From: an uncultured Megasphaera sp.
Lineage (GTDB): Bacteria > Bacillota > Negativicutes > Veillonellales > Megasphaeraceae
Reading direction: 5' to 3'
Assembly: GCF_958350005.1 (NCBI RefSeq)
Contig: NZ_CATWFF010000039.1
Coordinates: 1-13,943 of the forward strand
DNA: 13,943 bases
How positions within the stretch are numbered: the stretch's first letter is position 1; every line of letters starts with the position of its first letter. Shown one piece after another: positions 1-9,294 of this stretch. The notes beneath the pieces are model-generated. The model did not search any database. It saw nothing but the letters and a program-made list of their open reading frames with translations, and was not told where the DNA came from. Position numbers and translations under genes: made by a program.

Positions 1-10
1 GTTACATATC

Positions 11-20
11 GAGGGGAGGA
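11..20 (+). promoter_or_regulatory. Ribosome binding site of putP
   Basis: The purine run GAGGGGAGGA ends 8 nt before the ATG at 29. It is a strong Shine-Dalgarno sequence and fixes the putP start. The promoter must lie left of the window, since only 28 nt precede the start codon. Confidence 0.85.
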
Positions 21-28
21 ATTATTTC

Positions 29-1537
29 ATGCATCAATTTAATATTTCTGTATTAGCGGCATTTGCCATTTACCTGCTTATTATGCTGAGTATTGGCGTC
101 TATTATTCCCGTTCTCAGGAGCGCCTGAGCGATTATATCCTGGGCGGCCGCAGCCTGGGACCCTGGATTACGTCGATGAGTGCCGAAGCATCAGATATGA
201 GCGGCTGGATGCTCATGGGGGTTCCGGGGCTGGCTTACTCGACGGGGATATCCGCATCGTGGATTGCCATTGGCATTGCCATCGGCACGTATCTCAACTG
301 GCATTTCGTATCACAGCGGCTCCGCAATTATACGGAAGTTGCCAACAACAGCCTGACGATGCCGGATTATTTGAAGAACCGCTTTCATGATGACAAGAAT
401 ATTATCCGCATTATTTCTGCTATCTTTATTCTGATCTTCTTCCTGATCTATACGTCTTCCGGCTTTGTTTCCGGCGGCAAGCTGTTTCAGGCCGTCTTTG
501 GCATGGATTATTTTTACGCCTTGCTGCTGAGTGCCGGCGTCGTCGTAGTCTATACCTTTCTCGGCGGCTTTATGGCTGTCTGCTGGACTGATTTTATTCA
601 GGGCTGCATGATGTTTTTGGCCATCGTCCTGGTACCGCTGGTCGGCATGATTGTTGCCGGCGGCTTCAGCGAAACGATGACGCGTATTGCTACAGATGCA
701 CCGAATCTGCTGGTCATGGCACCAGATACGACGTCTACAGGCATTATTGCCATTATCTCGTCTCTGGCCTGGGGCGTCGGCTACTTCGGCCAGCCTCACA
801 TTCTGGTCCGCTTTATGGCCATTGGCGATCCGGAAGAACTGAAAAAATCCAAGCACATTGCCATGACCTGGGTCGTCATTTCTCTGGCTGCTGCAGTAAT
901 GGTCGGCTTAGTCGGCAAAGTCGTCGTACCGACACCGCTGACTGGCGCAGATTCAGAAAAAGTATTTCTTATCATGAGTCAGCAGTTATTCCCGCCCTTT
1001 GCAACAGGCCTGATTTTATCTGCTGTCCTGGCAGCTATTATGAGTACGGCATCAGCACAGCTGCTGGTTACGGCATCGGCAATTTCCAAGGATTTTTACC
1101 ATACCTTCATCCGCAAAACAGCCAGTGACAAAGAACTGATTTATGTCAGCCGCATTACCGTCCTGGTCGTCGCTGCCCTGGCTATCGTCATGGCCATGAA
1201 TCCAAACAGTTACATTCTGACCATGGTTGCCTACGCCTGGGCCGGGTTCGGCGCGGCCTTCGGCCCTACTATCCTGTTGTCGCTGTACTGGCGGCGCATG
1301 ACCAAAAACGGTGCCCTAGCCGGGATTATCGTCGGTGGTCTGACCGTTCTGATCTGGAAACAGTTTGGCTGGTTCGGCCTGTATGAAATCGTTCCTGGGT
1401 TCCTGTTCTCCCTGGCAGCCATCTACATCGTCAGCCGCCTCGATGCAGAACCAAGCGAAGAAATCCTGCAGGAATTTGACACGGCCATGAGTTTTAAACA
1501 AAAAATCACCCATCTGAAAACAGATGGAATGAAATAA
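29..1537 (+). CDS. putP: Sodium/proline symporter PutP (SSS family)
   Basis: Inner-membrane secondary transporter that takes up L-proline with Na+. The 502-residue product has the length I recall for E. coli PutP and resembles it throughout. Shared blocks include DYILGGRSLGP (residues 35-45), SAEASDMSGW (51-60), the GYFGQPHIL segment (251-259) and YAWAGFGAAFGP near residue 410. Residues matching the PutP sodium site are present: Asp56/Met57 in the second helix, and Ala336, Ser339 and Thr340 in LAAIMSTAS. About 13 hydrophobic segments are expected for this LeuT-fold family, and the protein is hydrophobic along its whole length apart from a charged C-terminal tail. The start is set by a strong Shine-Dalgarno. 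The gene stands alone on the + strand, converges on the racemase gene and ends 16 nt before a hairpin terminator. The family call is firm. Proline as substrate rests on overall similarity and was not tested. Confidence 0.94.
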   Translation: MHQFNISVLAAFAIYLLIMLSIGVYYSRSQERLSDYILGGRSLGPWITSMSAEASDMSGWMLMGVPGLAYSTGISASWIAIGIAIGTYLNWHFVSQRLRNYTEVANNSLTMPDYLKNRFHDDKNIIRIISAIFILIFFLIYTSSGFVSGGKLFQAVFGMDYFYALLLSAGVVVVYTFLGGFMAVCWTDFIQGCMMFLAIVLVPLVGMIVAGGFSETMTRIATDAPNLLVMAPDTTSTGIIAIISSLAWGVGYFGQPHILVRFMAIGDPEELKKSKHIAMTWVVISLAAAVMVGLVGKVVVPTPLTGADSEKVFLIMSQQLFPPFATGLILSAVLAAIMSTASAQLLVTASAISKDFYHTFIRKTASDKELIYVSRITVLVVAALAIVMAMNPNSYILTMVAYAWAGFGAAFGPTILLSLYWRRMTKNGALAGIIVGGLTVLIWKQFGWFGLYEIVPGFLFSLAAIYIVSRLDAEPSEEILQEFDTAMSFKQKITHLKTDGMK

Positions 1538-1553
1538 GCCGCATCGGTATATG

Positions 1554-1583
1554 AAAAAAGCTGTCCTTTCGGGCAGCTTTTTT
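1554..1583. terminator. Bidirectional intrinsic terminator between putP and the racemase gene
   Basis: A 13-bp stem (one G-T pair) closes on the tetraloop TTTC. The left arm begins with six A and the right arm ends with six T, so each strand has a U-run after the hairpin. It lies 16 nt after the putP stop and about 60 nt after the stop of the - strand racemase gene, so it can end both convergent transcripts. The rest of the 1538-1644 gap holds only a weak 5-bp stem (1627-1640). Confidence 0.9.
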
Positions 1584-1644
1584 ATATAGGTACAACACTT
1601 ACGTAACGTCAGATCTGCTGCATGCACAGCTGGGGAGCTGCGGC

Positions 1645-2463
1645 TCAGACGCCGGGGATATCGATTTCCCGCTGCTTTGTAAACGTCACAGGGCCGCCGA
1701 TGTACAGGGACTGCAGGACTCCTTCTTTCACCGTCGCTGCAATGGACAAGACGCCGCCAGGCTGGCGGACCTGACAGGACACATCTTTCTTCCCCATACA
1801 GGCCAGGGCTGCCGCAACGGCTGCCGAGCCGGATCCACAGCTCTTTTCCCAGTACAGGGACTGCGTAGCCGCCACATACACGGCCGGGATCATAGACAGC
1901 GTCTGCGGTGAAAACAGAATCAGGCCAAAGGCCTCCAGCTCTTCATCCTTTGCGTAGTCATATACGGACTGCCAAAAAACGTTCGTATCTATAGCGTGAA
2001 TATCACCTGCCATATGAACGAAATGCACAATGCCTGGCAGGGCAACGCGGTAAAACCGGCTGGGCCATCCACCGACGTCCAGGATGACGGCTTCAATGGA
2101 TTCGGGCATAGGCATTTCAATATACGCATTATACCCGCCTTCCGGACGCAGACTGGCCTGAGCCTGCAGCAAGGTACTGCAGCCTGAACAGGATACCGAA
2201 TACTCCCCTTCTTTCCGGCCAGACAGCATCAGAGCATAGGCTGCCGCAGACCGGGAAGCATTGCCGCAGAATTCGCCGCCCATCATGTCGACGCGAATGG
2301 GCTTACCGTCTGTCAGGGTAAGATAGGCTACCTGCTCAGCACCGACACAATCGGGCTGAAGCAGCTTGGCCGCCACTGTACTGTGCAGGGCTGGCGCAAC
2401 GGGATTTAAGACAAAAATAGTTTCATTGCCGCTCGGATCGGCTTTGACATATTGAATGTGCAC
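1645..2463 (-). CDS. DapF-fold amino acid racemase, CntK/histidine-racemase-like
   Basis: PLP-independent two-cysteine racemase of the diaminopimelate epimerase superfamily, 272 residues. The catalytic pair is Cys66 in GGEFCGNASRS and Cys209 in WEKSCGSGSAA. Several features resemble staphylococcal CntK (histidine racemase of staphylopine synthesis) more than DapF, as I recall those sequences. The N-terminus reads PSGNETI (10-16) where DapF has a GxGNDF-type motif. EQV follows at 43-45 and a CSGC segment at 92-95. The loop before the second cysteine is shortened, lacking the ERGxGET stretch of DapF. QPGG follows at 234-237. The substrate may therefore be histidine or another amino acid rather than diaminopimelate. 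The start is GTG; an in-frame TGA at 2470-2472 bars any earlier start, and the PSGN motif must be included. No cntL or cntM partner is visible in the window. An automatic pipeline would probably label it dapF. The superfamily is sure, the substrate is not. Confidence 0.8.
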   Translation of the reverse strand: MHIQYVKADPSGNETIFVLNPVAPALHSTVAAKLLQPDCVGAEQVAYLTLTDGKPIRVDMMGGEFCGNASRSAAAYALMLSGRKEGEYSVSCSGCSTLLQAQASLRPEGGYNAYIEMPMPESIEAVILDVGGWPSRFYRVALPGIVHFVHMAGDIHAIDTNVFWQSVYDYAKDEELEAFGLILFSPQTLSMIPAVYVAATQSLYWEKSCGSGSAAVAAALACMGKKDVSCQVRQPGGVLSIAATVKEGVLQSLYIGGPVTFTKQREIDIPGV

Positions 2464-2474
2464 CGCATCTCACT

Positions 2475-2480
2475 CTCCTT
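2475..2480 (-). promoter_or_regulatory. Ribosome binding site of the racemase gene
   Basis: AAGGAG on the - strand lies 11 nt before the GTG start of the racemase and 6 nt before an out-of-frame ATG (2466-2468). It is the only Shine-Dalgarno-like run near the start. Its spacing suits the out-of-frame ATG better than the real start. Confidence 0.6.
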
Positions 2481-2492
2481 CATAGAGATAGT

Positions 2493-2524
2493 AAAAAGGT
2501 ATCGGCACAGGCCGATACCTTTTT
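2493..2524 (-). terminator. Intrinsic terminator after aspS, end of the long operon
   Basis: A perfect 14-bp inverted repeat with loop ACAG has its core stem GGTATCGGC/GCCGATACC flanked by A5 and T5. On the - strand it gives a GC-rich hairpin followed by U5, 14 nt after the aspS stop. By symmetry it could also act on the + strand. The racemase gene starts only 29 nt further on. Confidence 0.92.
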
Positions 2525-2538
2525 CTGGCTGCTGCCAT

Positions 2539-4340
<1,802 letters not shown>

Positions 4341-4344
<4 letters not shown>

Positions 4345-5606
4345 CCCTTCTTGTGTGTTTCCATATATGCGGCAATTCCCTCAAGAGGAACGCTGACTTG
4401 CTCTTTTGTCTCCATGTTGCGAACCTGAGCCTGGCCGCTTGCCAGTTCTTCTTCGCCAATAATGACGGTAAAATCAGCATCCAGTTTGTTAGCTGATTTC
4501 ATCTGGCCTTTCATGCTGCGGCCCATCAGATCGATTTCTGCGTATATGTCATTTTCTCTCAGCTGCTGCTGCAGACGAAAAGCTTCGGTCTTGGCCTGAT
4601 CGCCCAGGGCGACAATAAATACGGGCCGGTTCTTGGGAACCGGCGGCAGCAGTCCCTGTTCTTTCAGCGTCAGGAGCAGACGTTCCATGCCGATGGCAAA
4701 GCCAATACCCGGCGTCGACGGGCCGCCGACTTCTTCAATTAATCCGTCATATCGTCCGCCGCCGCACACGGTGCTCTGGGCGCCCAGAGGAGCGTACATG
4801 ATTTCAAAGGCTGTATTCGTATAATAATCCAGGCCGCGGACCAGGCGGGGGTCCAGAACAAAGGGAATGCCGACAGCTGTCAGATATTCCTGTACTTTGG
4901 CGAAGTGTTCCTTACAGTCATCACAAAGATTATCTGTCAGTTCCGGTACGCCAATGGCGGCCTTGCGGCAGCTTTCTTCCTTGCAGTCCAGTACGCGAAG
5001 AGGATTTTTTTCCAGCCGCGCTTTGCAGTCGTCACAAAGCTGGTCTTTTTTATCTGCAAAGAAATCGAGCAGTTTCTGCCGGTACACAGGACGGCATTTC
5101 GGGCAGCCGACGGAATTCAGGTGCAGTACCAGATCGGTCAGTCCCAGTTCGCGGAACAACTGGAAGGCCATGGCAATAATTTCCGCATCGACAGCAGGGT
5201 CTTTGGAACCGATTTCTTCTACGCCAAACTGGTTAAACTGCCGGTACCGGCCGGCCTGCGGACGGTCGTGGCGGAACATGGGGCCCATGTAGTAAAATTT
5301 GTGAACTTTTGGCTCGCCGTATAATTTATGTTCCAGAAAGGCACGGACGACAGACGCCGTATTTTCCGGACGCAACGTCATGCTGCGGCCGCCGCGGTCG
5401 GTAAACGTGTACATTTCCTTCGTAACGACATCGGTCGTTTCGCCAATGCCGCGCAAAAACAGTTCGGTACTTTCAAATAAAGGGGTACGAATTTCACCAA
5501 AGCCATACAATGAACAAATATGACGGATTTTTGCTTCCAAAATCTGCCAATCTGCTGTTTGCTCCGGCAAAAAATCCTGCGTACCTCTCGGTGCAGTAAT
5601 TGCCAT
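4341..5606 (-). CDS. hisS: Histidyl-tRNA synthetase
   Basis: Class II synthetase that charges tRNA-His in the cytosol. The open frame extends 44 codons upstream, but the true start is the ATG at 5604-5606. It follows a strong Shine-Dalgarno and gives the normal N-terminus MAITAPRGTQDFLP and a usual length of 421 residues. Visible motifs are TLRPENTASVVRAF (77-90), motif 2 around FRHDRPQAGRYRQFNQFG (111-128), the histidine motif LVRGLDYYT (255-263) and motif 3 GIGFAIGMERL (300-310), followed by the C-terminal anticodon-binding domain from about residue 325. The insertion domain carries cysteine pairs (168/171, 191/194, 208/213, 228/231), common in Firmicutes HisRS and probably metal-binding. 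The start overlaps the hemZ stop by one nucleotide (TAATG), and the stop overlaps the aspS start (ATGA). There is no leader space for a T-box. Confidence 0.98.
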
Positions 5607-7063
5607 TACAAATCCTCTCCTCCATATACGACGGCGCACAAACGGCGGCGCCGCTTCATCATCTCCGGCAGCGCCTCCCTGTATCGGGCCACGTCTTTGG
5701 GCATATACAGTTTTTCCAGATGGTGCCCGTCGGCACAAACATATTTTGTCGCCCCTCCGGGACCTGCGGCCAAAACAGTCTGCCGTTCTTCCATCATTTC
5801 TATATTGTACGGGCTAATCGCTCCCGGCAGCGCATACCCTACATTGGCAAAGCTGGCTGCCATATAGGTCTGCCTGTACAGATAATACGGCTCATAGCCG
5901 CCAGTGGCCAGCGTATTGCGGCATATCTCCAGCATCTGGGCCACCTCATCAGCACAGGGAATCGCCCTGCGCAGGGCATGACCAAACAGGGGGGCCCGCT
6001 TTTTTAATGCTAACGTATGAATTGTAACATTTTCTGGGTGCAGTTGGCAAACAATTTTCATATTTTCCCGCATATCTTCTGTTTGCTGCCCTGGAAGGCC
6101 GGCAATAAAATCCATATTTATGACGGGAAAAGCCAGTTTCCGGCACCGTTCATACATGGCATAAATATCCTCTACAGTATGACTGCGGCCAATGGCATCT
6201 AATAAACGCTGCTGCATGGTCTGCGGATTGACACTGATGCGGCTGACACCAAACTGCTTCATCAACGCCAGCACCTCTGCCGAAGCCGTATCGGGCCTTC
6301 CCGCTTCGAGAGTCCATTCAGCAACGGGCAGAAAGGCCTGAGCCACAGCAGCCAGCAGGCGGCGCAGCAGCGGCACAGGAAGACAGGTCGGCGTACCGCC
6401 GCCTATGTACACGGTGTGAACCTGCAGGCCATACTGGTCGCACAGAAGGCGAATATCGTCAATATCCCGTTCTACAGCGCTGACAAACTGCTCCAGTACA
6501 ACCGGCTCTTCCTGGCCTACCAGGCGGGACGGAAAGGAACAGTACAGACAGTGGCTGGGACAATACGGAATGCCGATATACACGGAAACATCCCGGCGAC
6601 TTCCCTTCATATAGGGCATTTGGCGCAGGGCAATCTGCGTCAGTTCCCGTGCCAGCTCCGGATTCACTTCATACGCTGACTGCAGTGTGTTCCGTACTTC
6701 CTGCTCCTGACAGCCCTGGGCAAAGAGGCGATGTACCAGCTTGACTGGCCGGACGCCTACCAGCGTTCCCCAGGGACTGGGATGACTGCCGCTGTACGTA
6801 CGATACCAGTGAAGAAGGCAGTCTTTGACAGCAGCACGCTCCCTGCCATCGGCCGGGATATGCCCGTCAAAGGAGGCCTCCTTTTTCCCGTCCAGCCCAT
6901 ATCGGCAGGACAGGTACAGGCCGTCAGGCCGTTCGTTTACGACGATTTCAGCGCCGACATGACGCGGTTCACGTCCGCCTACATATCCCAGCGAGGCCAT
7001 AACCTGTCCGACCAGAGAGTGATATGTCTCCGGACCGTCATACCGATACGTTTCGTCTTCCAC
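5606..7063 (-). CDS. hemZ: Radical SAM protein HemZ, coproporphyrinogen dehydrogenase-like
   Basis: Radical SAM enzyme of the HemN/HemW/HemZ group, linked to oxygen-independent heme synthesis or heme handling. The 4Fe-4S cluster motif is CPSHCLYC (Cys168, Cys172, Cys175, counted from the GTG start), followed by a GGGTPT motif (221-226). The residues after the third cysteine are Ser-Phe, as in HemW and HemZ; HemN has a fourth cysteine there. The N-terminal region of about 150 residues includes PWGTLVGVRP, typical of clostridial HemZ. The C-terminus carries SPYNIEMMEERQTVLAAGPG. The open frame extends to an ATG at 7126, overlapping fur by 62 nt, but a GTG at 7061-7063 with AGAAGGA just upstream, one base after the fur stop, is the better start and gives 485 residues. 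The exact reaction in this organism is not established: the name follows the family, and a chaperone-like or other role is possible. Confidence 0.9.
   Translation of the reverse strand: MEDETYRYDGPETYHSLVGQVMASLGYVGGREPRHVGAEIVVNERPDGLYLSCRYGLDGKKEASFDGHIPADGRERAAVKDCLLHWYRTYSGSHPSPWGTLVGVRPVKLVHRLFAQGCQEQEVRNTLQSAYEVNPELARELTQIALRQMPYMKGSRRDVSVYIGIPYCPSHCLYCSFPSRLVGQEEPVVLEQFVSAVERDIDDIRLLCDQYGLQVHTVYIGGGTPTCLPVPLLRRLLAAVAQAFLPVAEWTLEAGRPDTASAEVLALMKQFGVSRISVNPQTMQQRLLDAIGRSHTVEDIYAMYERCRKLAFPVINMDFIAGLPGQQTEDMRENMKIVCQLHPENVTIHTLALKKRAPLFGHALRRAIPCADEVAQMLEICRNTLATGGYEPYYLYRQTYMAASFANVGYALPGAISPYNIEMMEERQTVLAAGPGGATKYVCADGHHLEKLYMPKDVARYREALPEMMKRRRRLCAVVYGGEDL
5613..5623 (-). promoter_or_regulatory. 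Ribosome binding site that sets the hisS start
   Basis: GGAGGAGAGGA on the - strand lies 6 nt before the ATG at 5604-5606, inside the last codons of hemZ. It is one of the strongest Shine-Dalgarno sequences in the window and decides against the longer upstream open frame. Confidence 0.85.
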
Positions 7064-7064
7064 G

Positions 7065-7571
7065 TTATCCTTCTTTCTTCTGCATTTCAGCTTCCCGCTT
7101 CTTTTCACATTCTTCGCAGTAGCCATATACTTTCAGCTGATGATCGACTGTATGGAAATGATGGCGCTTCTGCAAAATGGATTCCAGTGTTTCCAGCAAA
7201 TCGTCCTGGCATTCCCAGACTTTGCCGCAGCCCAGGCAAATCAGATGATGATGGAAATGGCCGTCCGTATCGCGGTCGTTTAATTCGTAGCGGCTGCACC
7301 CGTCATCGAAATCCAGTTTTTTCAGCAGATCCATTTCCGTGAACAGATCCAGTGTCCGATATACCGTAGCCAGGCCAATATCAGGCGCCATTTTCTTAAC
7401 CCGTTCGAATACATCTTCTGCATTCATATGGCGGATATTGCTTTCTACAAAGGCCCGCAGGATAACCTGACGCTGTGAGGTCATCTTATACCGCTTGTCT
7501 TTAATTTTTTCCTTCATCCGCTTCATCATGACATTCATAATTTCTTCTTTGTTTGTTTTGCTATCTTCCAT
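7065..7571 (-). CDS. fur: Fur-family metal-dependent transcriptional regulator
   Basis: DNA-binding repressor of the Fur/PerR/Zur family, 168 residues as drawn. The winged-helix domain contains TSQRQVILRAF (31-41) and the recognition helix DIGLATVYRTLDLF (64-77). The dimerisation domain has the metal motif HFHHHLICLGC (105-115). Two CxxC pairs, Cys112/Cys115 and Cys152/Cys155, probably form the structural zinc site. The GCSRYEL...HFHHHLIC pattern fits Fur (iron) best, but PerR or Zur cannot be excluded. The first ATG overlaps the upstream permease gene by 11 nt and has only a weak AAAGG 12 nt before it. An ATG at 7538 would give 157 residues, closer to the usual 140-150. The gene ends one base before the hemZ start, so an iron regulator is co-transcribed with a heme-related gene. 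I saw no convincing Fur box nearby. Confidence 0.93.
   Translation of the reverse strand: MEDSKTNKEEIMNVMMKRMKEKIKDKRYKMTSQRQVILRAFVESNIRHMNAEDVFERVKKMAPDIGLATVYRTLDLFTEMDLLKKLDFDDGCSRYELNDRDTDGHFHHHLICLGCGKVWECQDDLLETLESILQKRHHFHTVDHQLKVYGYCEECEKKREAEMQKKEG
7068..7074 (-). promoter_or_regulatory. Ribosome binding site that sets the GTG start of hemZ
   Basis: AGAAGGA on the - strand, within the last codons of fur, ends 4 nt before the GTG at 7061-7063. The intervening TAA is the fur stop. This supports the GTG start over the ATG at 7126. Confidence 0.7.
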
Positions 7572-8637
7572 GACTATTCATCGCCTTTTCTTTGTACGAA
7601 TTATAAAACCACAAATGTTTGCATAGTATCTGCAATACTGCTGTTACCGGAACGGTCAGAATCATGCCGGCTACGCCGAACAAGGTGCCGCCAATAAGCA
7701 GTGCAATAACAATGACAACAGGGTGCAGACTGATAACCGCGCCCATGACCTGGGGCATAATCAGATGGCTGTCGATCTGCTGAATAACAATATAAAACAC
7801 CAGTACTTTCAACGACAGGGACAAATCCACTGTCGCCCCCAGCAAAATGGCCGGTATGGCGCCGACAATGGGCCCTACAATGGGAATCCACTCCGTAATG
7901 GCTGCCAACAGGCCAATGACCATGGGATAAGGCACGCCCATGAGCCACATGCCCAGAAAGGTAAGGGTCGCAATAATACAGCTCATGAGCAGCTGGCCGC
8001 GGATATACCGGCTCAGGACATGGTGGATTTCCTGAAATACATCGGTCAGCTGCGTCTGGTACTGTTCCGGATACAGCTTCACAAAGGAGCGAATCATGCT
8101 GCCGCCGTCTTTCAGGAAATAAAACGTAATAAAGGGAACGACAAAAAATTCCACGACAGTACCTGCAATGACGAAGACGGAACGAATCAAATTCGACACG
8201 CCTTCTACGCCATAATTGCCGACTTTGACAAAGGCATCATTGATAATGCTCTTGACCTGCTCGGGAATATAGAACTGATTCTGATCATTTTCCAGCTGAT
8301 TCACCAGTTCCGCTGTCTGGGCTACAATGGTATTGAAATTGGCAGCCAGCAAATTGACCTGTGCCAGTAACGGACGCAGAATGACGTTTGTCACTCCTGT
8401 TACGATGAGGATCAATACGACAAAGGACAGGAGAATCGCTATATCTACGGGAACGTGACGCTTTATGAGCCGATACAGGATGCGGCTGCACAGGTCCCGT
8501 ACCGGCATCAGAATAAACGTCAGAATCAGGGATATAATGACAGGCCAGTAAATCGCATTGACTGCCAGAAACAAGGAGAACGCCAGGGCAGTCAATGTGA
8601 CGCGCAGCCAGAACTGGGACTCCTTATACATCGACAT
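7561..8637 (-). CDS. AI-2E family transporter (UPF0118/YdiK-PerM type permease)
   Basis: Polytopic inner-membrane protein of the AI-2E family, 358 residues. Hydrophobic segments lie at roughly 12-45 (two close helices), 63-88, 151-175, 216-234, 238-268, 275-290 and 300-338, interrupted by a soluble stretch of about 60 residues (91-150). The typical family core VPYPMVIGLLAAITEWIPI (235-253) is present, as is the segment IQQIDSHLIMPQVMGAVISL (285-304). Members have been linked to autoinducer-2 export, Na+/H+ antiport or other transport, so the substrate here is unknown and the name should not be read as quorum sensing. The gene starts 4 nt after the MBL hydrolase stop. The in-frame ATG at 8631 sits about 7 nt after GGTAGGGA and may be the true start. 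The 3' end overlaps fur by 11 nt. Confidence 0.92.
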   Translation of the reverse strand: MSMYKESQFWLRVTLTALAFSLFLAVNAIYWPVIISLILTFILMPVRDLCSRILYRLIKRHVPVDIAILLSFVVLILIVTGVTNVILRPLLAQVNLLAANFNTIVAQTAELVNQLENDQNQFYIPEQVKSIINDAFVKVGNYGVEGVSNLIRSVFVIAGTVVEFFVVPFITFYFLKDGGSMIRSFVKLYPEQYQTQLTDVFQEIHHVLSRYIRGQLLMSCIIATLTFLGMWLMGVPYPMVIGLLAAITEWIPIVGPIVGAIPAILLGATVDLSLSLKVLVFYIVIQQIDSHLIMPQVMGAVISLHPVVIVIALLIGGTLFGVAGMILTVPVTAVLQILCKHLWFYNSYKEKAMNSHGR

Positions 8638-8641
8638 GTCC

Positions 8642-9277
8642 CTACCATCCCCCGTCTAAATACGGGTTGCCTCGCCGTTCTTCACCAATCGTCGTTGCCG
8701 GCCCATGGCCCGGAAGTACGACTGTATCATCAGGAAGGGGCATGAGCTTAGTATTGATGCTGTCAATCAGAAGGCTTGCCGAACCGCCATATAAGTCAGT
8801 ACGGCCCACAGAATACCGGAACAGGGTATCACCGGAAAAGACGACGCCTTCTCCATAGAGGCTGACACCGCCCGGCGTATGTCCCGGTGTCGTCAATACG
8901 GTAAACTTCAAATGGCCGAGCTGAATGTGTTCACCATCGGTTACGACATGATCCGGCGAATCGCATACAATGGATTTCCCCATAAACAGGGACAGGTTGT
9001 TGCGGGAATTGGTAATCAGGTCTTTATCTCCTTCCCCGACATATACAGGCGCCTTCGTATACTGGCGCAGTTCCTGCAGGGCCCCAATGTGATCAGCATG
9101 TCCGTGAGTCAGAAAAATCAGCTTCAGCTTCAGCTGATGATCTTTCAGAGCCTGGTCAATTTTAGGATAATCCCAGGCCGGATCAATAACCATTGCATCT
9201 CGTGTTTCACTGTCATAAACGATGTAGCAGTTGGTCATAACAGGCCCCAGTACCATCGTCATGTATCGCATACTCAT
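8642..9277 (-). CDS. MBL-fold metallo-hydrolase (glyoxalase II-like)
   Basis: Soluble metallo-beta-lactamase-fold hydrolase, 211 residues, of the short glyoxalase II-like group (YqgX/YcbL type) that commonly follows rel and dtd in Firmicutes. The metal ligands are visible: THGHADH (57-63), His133 in TTPGHTPG, Asp150 in FSGDTLF and His191 in LPGHGP. It lacks the C-terminal substrate domain of true glyoxalase II, so its substrate, possibly a thioester such as S-lactoyl-thiol, is only inferred. The start ATG has AAGGGGGA 7 nt upstream, overlapping the dtd stop codon. It is 13 nt downstream of dtd and 4 nt upstream of the AI-2E permease. Confidence 0.93.
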   Translation of the reverse strand: MSMRYMTMVLGPVMTNCYIVYDSETRDAMVIDPAWDYPKIDQALKDHQLKLKLIFLTHGHADHIGALQELRQYTKAPVYVGEGDKDLITNSRNNLSLFMGKSIVCDSPDHVVTDGEHIQLGHLKFTVLTTPGHTPGGVSLYGEGVVFSGDTLFRYSVGRTDLYGGSASLLIDSINTKLMPLPDDTVVLPGHGPATTIGEERRGNPYLDGGW

Positions 9278-9294
9278 AGTATATTCCCCCTTAA
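9275..9294 (-). promoter_or_regulatory. dtd/MBL junction with embedded stop, Shine-Dalgarno and start
   Basis: Reading TTAAGGGGGAATATACTATG on the - strand, this block contains the dtd stop (TAA), a strong Shine-Dalgarno and the MBL ATG. It matches the recJ/rel junction at 18 of 20 positions. The TATACT before the start resembles a -10 box, but no -35 box is visible. Confidence 0.75.

Noticed and set aside
262..290. Short repeats of ATTGCCAT/GGCATTGCC in putP
   Set aside because: They encode the hydrophobic IAIGIAIG helix. The repetition follows from the amino acids.
5607..5738. 44-codon upstream extension of hisS
   Set aside because: It overlaps the 3' end of hemZ, is rich in Arg and Ala and unlike HisRS. 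The ATG at 5606 has the strong Shine-Dalgarno and the family N-terminus.
7064..7126. 21-codon upstream extension of hemZ to an ATG
   Set aside because: It is read from fur coding sequence in another frame and is Lys/Arg-rich without family similarity. The GTG at 7063 has a suitable ribosome binding site.
7617..7637. Short inverted repeat around TTGCA...TGCAA upstream of fur
   Set aside because: Only 5 bp per arm, inside the permease coding sequence and without promoter boxes nearby. Not distinguishable from chance.
7561..8637. Permease gene as evidence of AI-2 quorum sensing
   Set aside because: The family name is historical and members have varied transport roles. No luxS or lsr-type genes are in the window.
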